The position numbers and the translations under genes are program-made. Shown piece by piece: positions 8,742-14,758 of a stretch of 64,000 nucleotides of DNA (within the stretch, counting starts at the first letter, position 1; each line of letters opens with the position of its first letter). The stretch is taken from contig CALGMA010000008.1 in NCBI GenBank assembly GCA_937959265.1, positions 372,001 to 436,000 on the forward strand, given 5' to 3'. The notes beneath the pieces are model-generated. The model ran no database searches, was not told where the DNA came from, and was given only the letters and a program-made list of their open reading frames with translations. This DNA comes from an uncultured Anaerolineae bacterium. GTDB lineage: Bacteria > Chloroflexota > Anaerolineae > J036 > Brachytrichaceae.

Positions 8742-9190
8742 CGGCATAGTGTGGCACCGCTCGCACCGCCTGCGCCTTGCGCGCCGGCGCTTTGTCCCAC
8801 ACCACCGTGTCCAAGCCGTCAGGATGCTGCTGCCAGGCTTGCCCCGTAAGGGGGGCTTGGGTTTATAGGCGAACTGATAGCGCCGACGCTTCAGGCCGTC
8901 TTTCTGCTGCCGATAGCACTCATACAGTTCGGCTTCGCTTTCTGCGATCTCAATCGGTCGTCGCGGTCTTCCTGTTCGTATGGCCTCCAGTTTACTTAAT
9001 GCTTTGGCCTGGAAAGTGGTGCAATGAGTAGCCCAAGTCAAAGATCAACAGCGCCTCGCGTGTCATCCGTGCCAGAATATCGTCCCCGAAGCGCTGGTCG
9101 TGGACGGTGTCATCGTCGCTGTAGCCGATTCCGCAGCTGTCCAAAACCCTTAACTTGAGACCGATGCCCCAAATGGGTCATTTCCACATA
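8740..9190 (-). pseudogene. Degraded DDE transposase remnant (IS4-like)
   Basis: Reading the minus strand across a frame break gives DTVHDQRFGDDILARM, TREALLIFDLGYSLHHF (frame of bases about 9010-9120), then in another frame FQAKALSKLEAIRTGRP and AESEAELYECYRQ (about 8840-9020). A hydrophobic strand ending in FDLGY matches the second-aspartate region of IS4-type transposases. No intact gene remains: both ends are missing and the frame is broken. Family assignment is tentative. Confidence 0.45.
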
Positions 9191-9349
9191 GCCCAATAAG
9201 CGCGGATACTGCGCAGGCAGGTGGGCTGAAGTTGACCGTGCAGGTGGATGGCAAGCACAGATGGACATTGTAAATTTGCACTCAGCAACAGTGAGGCATG
9301 GTACCAGCGATCACTGCAAGCCAATGTCAGGTGCAAGCTTCAAGAAATA
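9191..9349. other. Intergenic sequence, nothing recognised
   Basis: Lower-GC stretch between the transposase remnant and the tandem repeats. No reading frame or RNA gene could be supported. Confidence 0.4.
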
Positions 9350-9397
9350 AGCATGAATCACGAATTGCTCAGCACGAATCGCTAAGCATGAATTGCT
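9350..9397 (+). repeat. Three imperfect tandem repeats before the peptide gene
   Basis: The unit agca(t/c)gaat(t/c)gct occurs at 9371-9383 and 9385-9397, and with a 7-base insertion at 9350-9369. The array ends a few bases before the AAGGAGG of the peptide gene. It could be an operator for the island's NarL-type regulator, but the word catgaatcacgaat also occurs (inverted) in the unrelated repeat at 56544-56577, so a general spacer repeat is equally possible. Confidence 0.5.
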
Positions 9398-9409
9398 AAG
9401 GAGGTAAAC

Positions 9410-9718
9410 ATGAACAAGATCAAGAAGGCTATCACTGTGGGCGTCATCACCGCCATGGTTGTCTCAATGCCGCTCAGCGCCAGCGCAAACATGTCTACTC
9501 GGGCTGCTGCAAACAGCGCCTTTGCGAGTGGCGGCACAGCCGTTGAGGACTATGAGACGGCTGCTGTTCCTGCGCTGGCAGCTGCGTTTGCGGTGGGCGT
9601 CGTTGCTAGTTTCGTCGCCAATGCGGCATACGACTACGCCAAGAGCCAGAAGTGGTTGTGGGCGGAGACGAGCCGATACACGATTGACGAACGCGCGGAA
9701 GTCGCATTCGATCATTGA
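9410..9718 (+). CDS. Small secreted hydrophobic peptide precursor (SdpC-like toxin candidate)
   Basis: 102 residues. A Sec signal peptide is clear: basic start MNKIKKA, hydrophobic core, and a likely cut after SASA (about residue 26). The exported part has an Ala/Val-rich helix (about residues 51-73, AAVPALAAAFAVGVVASFVA) followed by an aromatic, charged tail. No cysteines. Strong ribosome-binding site AAGGAGG. It sits just upstream of SdpA-like and SdpB-like genes, the arrangement expected for a precursor processed to a membrane-active peptide. Not similar enough to named toxins for me to call it by family; function is inferred from context. Confidence 0.75.
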   Translation: MNKIKKAITVGVITAMVVSMPLSASANMSTRAAANSAFASGGTAVEDYETAAVPALAAAFAVGVVASFVANAAYDYAKSQKWLWAETSRYTIDERAEVAFDH

Positions 9719-9739
9719 TTCGATCCTGCCACGGGTCTA

Positions 9740-9789
9740 GCTCGATGAAGAGGGAGAGCACTTGCATGTTCTTGACCTCTTCATCGAGC
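9740..9789 (+). terminator. Long hairpin after the peptide gene
   Basis: Perfect 14-bp stem (GCTCGATGAAGAGG and its complement at 9776-9789) with a 22-base loop, 21 bases after the peptide stop codon and 130 bases before the SdpA-like gene. No T-run follows. It could stabilise the peptide mRNA or partly terminate, making more peptide than processing proteins. Confidence 0.5.
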
Positions 9790-9918
9790 CCCGTCGAGCA
9801 TCGTCTCCCATCGTCGAGCTTGAGAACAGCGCCAAGACCTCGAATTTACACGGAAAAGCAATTGAGAGCCACCACGATGTCAGGTGAGGTGTGAGGAGCA
9901 TAGGCGAGAGGTGTAAAC

Positions 9919-10683
9919 ATGGTCAATGCGTCAACACATCGGCGAATCGTCATTCGGTCACTCTTACTTCTGATTGGATTCGGAATGCTATGCATACATT
10001 TCGCCTTTGTCGTCGCGTATCTCGCTCCGCTCAATCCGATCAAGCTCCAGTTTCACGCTGTCATACAACGCTATATCGAGCCTTATTTTGTGCAGAGCTG
10101 GCAGTTGTTTTCGCCCGACCCGGTGCGCGATACGCGCGTATGGACCGTGGCGTGCAAGCTTCGCAACGAAGATGGCACGACGCGCATATCCGAGTGGGTC
10201 GATATCTCATCTCCGTATTGGGCTGCGCGCCAGCGTAATCGTTTCACGCCCGAAGATCGCCTGGATCGTGCTCAATCGAGCGCGATTCAAATCATCTTTG
10301 GGCGCGACGACCTGTTGAAGCAGCTGGAATCGAAGCGTGATCGCTCTGACGAATCGTTCAAGGCGCTGCTCAAGGAACTGGATGAGGCCGATCGAAAGCA
10401 TCGCGAAAATGGCATTCGACTGATCAACCGAGTTGCCTCTGCGCATTGCGACCAGTTGTATGGCATGGGCCGTACGCTGGAGGTGCGCGCCCGGCTCATC
10501 CGGCTGGAGTTCCCAAGATATTCGGAACGCTTCCTGCCAGACAGTGCAGGCAAACGCGAATTCTTTGTGCTCGACTGGGCGCCACATCAATCGGTCGCAC
10601 CGATCTTCGGGCAAGAGATGCGCGAGTCGGGTGTCGCCAAGCCGGCGGTCGCAGACCCTAACATCAAGGAGGTTTCCCAATGA
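9919..10683 (+). CDS. SdpA-like / DUF5819 family membrane-anchored protein
   Basis: 254 residues: one N-terminal membrane helix (about 13-35) and an extracytoplasmic domain holding the family hallmark PYFVQSWQLFSPDP (residues 55-68). In Bacillus subtilis SdpA, with SdpB, is required to mature pro-SdpC into the SDP killing peptide; DUF5819 proteins are commonly paired with HTTM proteins. It is longer than SdpA (about 158 residues) owing to a charged helical insertion (about 115-160). Its stop overlaps the start of the next gene (ATGA), showing coupled translation with the SdpB-like protein. Confidence 0.82.
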   Translation: MVNASTHRRIVIRSLLLLIGFGMLCIHFAFVVAYLAPLNPIKLQFHAVIQRYIEPYFVQSWQLFSPDPVRDTRVWTVACKLRNEDGTTRISEWVDISSPYWAARQRNRFTPEDRLDRAQSSAIQIIFGRDDLLKQLESKRDRSDESFKALLKELDEADRKHRENGIRLINRVASAHCDQLYGMGRTLEVRARLIRLEFPRYSERFLPDSAGKREFFVLDWAPHQSVAPIFGQEMRESGVAKPAVADPNIKEVSQ

Positions 10684-11690
10684 CGCGTTTGACATCGCTG
10701 TGGTCAGAGCAACTTGGCAGGTTAACCCGCGAACATGCCCTTGTGGGCGCCAGCCTGTTCCGCCTGCTTTGCGGCGTGGGCCTGCTCTACCAGCTTTTGA
10801 TCAACTATCACCAACGATATTACCTGTTTGGGCCGGACGGCGTCTGGCCGTTTGACGCCTTCATCGGCAAATTGCAGACCGCTGGCGGGTTCTCGGTCTA
10901 CGCCCTTAGCCAGAATCCGGCGTTGTTTGAGGTGATTTACCACCTGGGCATCGCCTTCACCCTACTGTGGACATTGGGCTGGCGCACGCGGTTGACCACT
11001 GTCTTGGTGTATGTGCACGTGTGGTCGTTGCATGAGCGTAATCCGTCGCTGTGGGATGGCGGCGATAACGCGCTTCAGCTTCTGTTGTTCTACGCGATAT
11101 TTGCAAATTTAGGAGCGCACTTCACACTGTTTGGCCCAGCGAAGCCAGAGCCTACCCAGCCCGGCGGACTGCGGAGTGTGGTGGCCGATGCACGAGCCGT
11201 TGCGCACAACATAGCTATCCTTGCCATCGCCATCCAGCTTTGCTTGATCTATGGCACGGCGGGCCTGTACAAGGTTCAAGGCGAAATCTGGCAGTCTGGT
11301 GTAGCGATGTACTACATTCTGCGCGTGCAAGAGTTCACATTGCCAGGGGTCAGCGAGCAAATTTATCTCAACGCGCCACTGGTCGTCGCTATGAGTTACC
11401 TCACGGTCGCCTTCCAGGTCGGTTACACCTTCATGGTCGCGCTCAACCGTTATGCGCGGTTGCTGGCCGTTGTGATGGGCATCGGCTTTCACCTCGGCAT
11501 TGCCTATCTCATGGGGCTCATTACGTTCTCCACCTTCATGATCGCCGCTGAGTTGGTGCTGATCTCGGACAGGGAATATGCAGCGCTCCGCCACTGTGCC
11601 AGCAAGATGATTGCACAAGCGACTCGAGGCACTTCCGGTTTGCTGCGAGTGACTCGACGGTTGCTGCGCACGATACCAGCGCTGCAATGA
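10680..11690 (+). CDS. SdpB-like HTTM-domain membrane protein
   Basis: 336 residues with about seven or eight hydrophobic segments. It has the HTTM (vitamin-K-dependent carboxylase-like) family features: an N-terminal SLFRLLCGVGLLYQLL helix, then RYYLFGPDGVWPF, and SLHERNPSLWDGGDNALQLLLFYAIFA (about residues 115-142). SdpB belongs to this superfamily. Starts inside the SdpA-like stop codon (ATGA). Chemistry of HTTM proteins is unproven; the known carboxylase active-site lysine is not evident. Likely acts at the membrane on the secreted peptide. Confidence 0.82.
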   Translation: MTRLTSLWSEQLGRLTREHALVGASLFRLLCGVGLLYQLLINYHQRYYLFGPDGVWPFDAFIGKLQTAGGFSVYALSQNPALFEVIYHLGIAFTLLWTLGWRTRLTTVLVYVHVWSLHERNPSLWDGGDNALQLLLFYAIFANLGAHFTLFGPAKPEPTQPGGLRSVVADARAVAHNIAILAIAIQLCLIYGTAGLYKVQGEIWQSGVAMYYILRVQEFTLPGVSEQIYLNAPLVVAMSYLTVAFQVGYTFMVALNRYARLLAVVMGIGFHLGIAYLMGLITFSTFMIAAELVLISDREYAALRHCASKMIAQATRGTSGLLRVTRRLLRTIPALQ

Positions 11691-11711
11691 GTTGCAGTGA
11701 GTCGAGGTGAA

Positions 11712-13079
11712 ATGAAACGAACCATGTCAACGCGAGGAGAAACGATTGCGGGCACAGCCTGCGGCGCGGGCCGGTTGGCCGATTTGTCATATGCATTTCG
11801 CAACGTCTTTCCTGTTCCCATCGAGGTGTGGCTGGCGCTACCGCCCGACCTGCCCTGGCAGCGGATCAGGCAACTGGATTTGTCGCCTCAGCCAATCCAG
11901 GTGTCGCCTCCCGGTATGGATAGCAGTGATCCAAACCGGATCGCGTATTTCAAGCTTGAGCCAGGTCAGGGTATCTCGATGCAAGTCCGCGCCGAACTGC
12001 TGAAGCCCGGTGGATATTCGTATGAGCCAGCCCAGGAATTGAACGACCTTCAACGTGCACGCTTCACGCGCTCATCTACGCTCATCCAGGTCACGGATAG
12101 CATTCGCGCTGAGGCAGTGCGCATCGTAGGCAAAGCGCAAAACAATGCCGAGAAGGCCCGCCGGCTCTACCACCATATCATCAGACAGTTCCGATATCGC
12201 TGGCCGCCGGCGGAACGAGGCAGCCAATGGATCCGGCGGAATGGCTATGGCGACTGCGCCGAGTACTCATTCCTGTATGCTGCATGGTGTCGTGCGCTAG
12301 GCATTCCATGTCGCGTCATGGTGGGTACCTTTGCACATGGCGACATGCGTGCGCACGTGTGGAACGAGGTGTATCTGGACATGGACGGCGCGGGTTTGGG
12401 CAGCTCGGGTGAGGCATGGCTGCCTGTGGACACCAGCGTGCACCAGCCCACAGTGCGCGTGCCGCTGCTCGCCGATCTCGATTGGTGGCTGCAGGGCGTC
12501 GAGCGCAAGTTTGGCCGCGTCGGTGGAGATCGTCTCGCTTTTTCGGTGGACCCGGAGGTGATCCTCACTCCGAGCTTCAGCCCACAGACCATCCCTGAAG
12601 AGTTGGAGGTGAGCAAGTCACGGTTCGGCGATTCCTTCATCGCCTGGGGTCTTGAAAGTCTGAAAGGTACGGCGCCGTATCTGCAGCCGCTTTACCTACG
12701 TGTGCCTGCCACCGCCGAGGCGGCAGCTGTGCTTCAAAAGCCCGATGGCGTGTTGAGCCGTTTGATGCCGACGCCGCAAGCCGCCTCGGTAACCCGTGTG
12801 CTGGGGCACTGGCAATTCAAAGACCCACTCGCCTACCGTCTCTTCACCGTCCTCATGGTGAGCGGTTTCCTGGTGGGTGCCAGTGACACATTTCTGAACC
12901 GCGAAAACTTGCTGGTGTGGGACATCATGGGCAGTGCTGGCTACATCACGGCCCACGGCATCTACATCGCACGAACGGGGCTGAAGTGGTGGAAGTTGGG
13001 CCTGCTCATCCTGCTGCTCTTCGGGTTACTTGTGGCAGTGTTGAGATTGCTCGAGCCTGTGATGACGAATGGGGGTTGA
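11712..13079 (+). CDS. Transglutaminase-like membrane protein
   Basis: 455 residues from the ATG at 11712, preceded by CGAGGTG; an upstream in-frame GTG (11697) is less likely. A transglutaminase core carries the full triad: Cys182 in GDCAEYS, His215 in HVWNEVYL, Asp240 in VDTSV. The last 85 residues hold about two or three membrane helices. Members of this fold can be proteases, isopeptidases or cross-linking enzymes. Lying 21 bases after the SdpB-like gene and coupled to the following micro-gene, it may process, cyclise or release the peptide. The N-terminal domain (about 1-130) is unrecognised. Confidence 0.85.
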   Translation: MKRTMSTRGETIAGTACGAGRLADLSYAFRNVFPVPIEVWLALPPDLPWQRIRQLDLSPQPIQVSPPGMDSSDPNRIAYFKLEPGQGISMQVRAELLKPGGYSYEPAQELNDLQRARFTRSSTLIQVTDSIRAEAVRIVGKAQNNAEKARRLYHHIIRQFRYRWPPAERGSQWIRRNGYGDCAEYSFLYAAWCRALGIPCRVMVGTFAHGDMRAHVWNEVYLDMDGAGLGSSGEAWLPVDTSVHQPTVRVPLLADLDWWLQGVERKFGRVGGDRLAFSVDPEVILTPSFSPQTIPEELEVSKSRFGDSFIAWGLESLKGTAPYLQPLYLRVPATAEAAAVLQKPDGVLSRLMPTPQAASVTRVLGHWQFKDPLAYRLFTVLMVSGFLVGASDTFLNRENLLVWDIMGSAGYITAHGIYIARTGLKWWKLGLLILLLFGLLVAVLRLLEPVMTNGG

Positions 13080-13210
13080 GATCGGGCGCGGCAGCTTGTC
13101 TCCTAGTGTTTCAGTGTCTCAGCGGGTGCGCGTTGCCAACCAGGCTGGCCGATGACGCAATCCATTCAAACGACATGCAACAGCATGCAATAGGAGCACC
13201 GTTCGTATGA
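13076..13210 (+). CDS. Tiny putative lipoprotein, coupled at both ends
   Basis: 44-codon reading frame starting TTG inside the stop of the transglutaminase gene (TTGA overlap) and ending inside the start of the next gene (ATGA overlap). Residues 3-14 are hydrophobic and are followed by a perfect lipobox LSGC (Cys18); the remaining 26 residues are polar. Double translational coupling and the lipobox argue for a real gene too short for usual prediction. A small lipoprotein beside a toxin-like operon could be an immunity or accessory factor; that is inference. The rare TTG start and only one positive charge before the hydrophobic part weaken the call. Confidence 0.5.
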   Translation: MRSGAAACLLVFQCLSGCALPTRLADDAIHSNDMQQHAIGAPFV

Positions 13211-13920
13211 TCAAATTTAAAAACCTATACTCCCGTTCTAACTTGTTAGAGGCTGTATGGTCAGCGATGCTTCACCCGCGCGGTTCAATATGGGCATCGC
13301 TCACATTCGCATGGGCTGCCGGTATTCTGGCTCTGGCCCAGCTTCCCACCTTGCTCTCCATGGTTGATATCAACCGGTCAGAACGCGTGTTGGCAACGAT
13401 GCCGGGATTGGTGTGGGCAGTCAGTTGGGTCGTGCTCAGCGCAACAGCTGCGCTGCAAATCCTCACTCAAGCCGTGCTGCTGGTCATCCTGATCAAGCTG
13501 AACCGTACACCATCGGAGCCTGCAGCGATCTCGCGCTTGTCTGGCGTATCAACGCTGGCCTGGCCTGCCTGGAGCATGTGGCGGCTGGCGCTCAGTTTCA
13601 TGATGTGCGCCAGCCTGCCCTTCGCACTACAAATGATGGCACATGGGTTGATTGAATTGGTGGGCGGCTCGGTAGACCTGAATGGACTGACTTGGCTGGT
13701 GAGCGACAATGTCAGGCCCAGAGACGCACTGGCTGGCCTGATGTGGCAGGTCCTGTGGCAGTGCGATCTATTTTTCTTCGCCCATGTATTGTTGACGTCT
13801 GTGGCGTTGACTCAGCTGTTCCGGATTGACAGGTCGAATGTGGCTTTTGCTAGCTTTATGTATGGCCTGGGTTGTGCCTTGTCCAGGGCGATAACCATCG
13901 CCATGATGCAAGCAGTTTGA
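13207..13920 (+). CDS. Polytopic membrane protein, possibly Yip1-like
   Basis: 237 residues with about five membrane segments. The start, NLLEAVWSAMLHPRGSIWAS followed by a hydrophobic helix, resembles Yip1/DUF1282-type membrane proteins, but I am not sure. It is the last gene of the SDP-like operon, overlapping the micro-lipoprotein frame by four bases. By position it could be immunity or export; SdpI, the known immunity protein, is also a multi-spanning membrane protein, but no specific similarity is visible. It is convergent with the response regulator, 47 bases away. Confidence 0.7.
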   Translation: MIKFKNLYSRSNLLEAVWSAMLHPRGSIWASLTFAWAAGILALAQLPTLLSMVDINRSERVLATMPGLVWAVSWVVLSATAALQILTQAVLLVILIKLNRTPSEPAAISRLSGVSTLAWPAWSMWRLALSFMMCASLPFALQMMAHGLIELVGGSVDLNGLTWLVSDNVRPRDALAGLMWQVLWQCDLFFFAHVLLTSVALTQLFRIDRSNVAFASFMYGLGCALSRAITIAMMQAV

Positions 13921-13967
13921 ACCCGTATCGCTTACGCGCGCGAGCGCTTGATGAAACGTCGAAACGT

Positions 13968-14642
13968 CTATATGTGTAAGACGTCGACCAGGCGTACGCG
14001 GATGGCGAATAGAATTGCCTGATAGCGATTCTCGACGCCCAACTTGCCATAGATGTTGCGCAAGTGATTCTTGACGGTCTCATAGCTGATGACTAAGGTG
14101 TTACAGATCTGGGAATTGTCGTAGCCCTTGCCCACCAGGCTCAAGACCTCGCGCTCGCGCTCAGTCAACGAGGCTAGCCTCTCCAAATCGCTGCTATTTG
14201 AGCGTTGACGGCGCACATAGACACTAGCAACCTTGGGGCTCATATAGGTGTCGCCATCGTGCACGATCCGCACAGCAGACAGAATGCTGTCCGGCGATTC
14301 ATCCTTGAGGATGTATCCGCAGCAGCCTGCATTTAACAGCCCAGTCACGTATTCCGGATTGTCGTAGGATGACAAAGCTATAATTTTAATTTCCGGCAGC
14401 GCGGAAACCAGTTGAGACACAACTGATATTGGCTGAAAGTGTGGCATATGGGCGTCCAAGATCAGCACATCGAAGCCCGGCCAGAGTGTGAGGATCACCT
14501 CGGCCATTCGGTGGCCCGTGTCGAGCTCGCGCACGATCTCAAATTGGCCGCTGCTCTCGAACAAGATTCGCAAACCATGGCGAACGATCGGATGGTCGTC
14601 CGCGATGATCAGACGTATACGTGTAAGACTCTTCTCACTCAT
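13968..14642 (-). CDS. NarL/LuxR-type response regulator
   Basis: 224 residues from the ATG at 14642. Receiver domain with acidic pair D15-D16, phospho-acceptor Asp63 in LILDAHMP and the conserved lysine in YILKDES; C-terminal LuxR helix-turn-helix (LTEREREVLSLVGKGYDNSQI, then VKNHLRNIYGKL). Divergent from the histidine kinase gene with 116 bases between them, so the two probably share a promoter region and form a pair. A TTG 18 bases upstream is a less likely start. It probably controls the adjacent peptide operon, like ComA or DegU do for secreted-peptide genes. Confidence 0.93.
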   Translation of the reverse strand: MSEKSLTRIRLIIADDHPIVRHGLRILFESSGQFEIVRELDTGHRMAEVILTLWPGFDVLILDAHMPHFQPISVVSQLVSALPEIKIIALSSYDNPEYVTGLLNAGCCGYILKDESPDSILSAVRIVHDGDTYMSPKVASVYVRRQRSNSSDLERLASLTEREREVLSLVGKGYDNSQICNTLVISYETVKNHLRNIYGKLGVENRYQAILFAIRVRLVDVLHI

Positions 14643-14758
14643 ACTCGGCGTTGATGGCAACAGAACCAGCGAGCGGATGCCGCATCATATCGGTTAATCT
14701 TGGTTGATCCCAGCGAGTCTCGATCGGGTCCGTCGGCATCTAGAGACCACAGATTTGT

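Noticed and set aside
8721..9041. Intact gene on the minus strand of 106 residues
   Set aside because: Its text continues a transposase-like sequence from another frame (FDLGYSLHHF, then FQAKALSKLE), so it is a broken remnant.
9410..9718. Lanthipeptide or lasso peptide precursor
   Set aside because: No cysteine in the core and no lanthionine- or lasso-forming enzyme nearby; the leader is a plain signal peptide.
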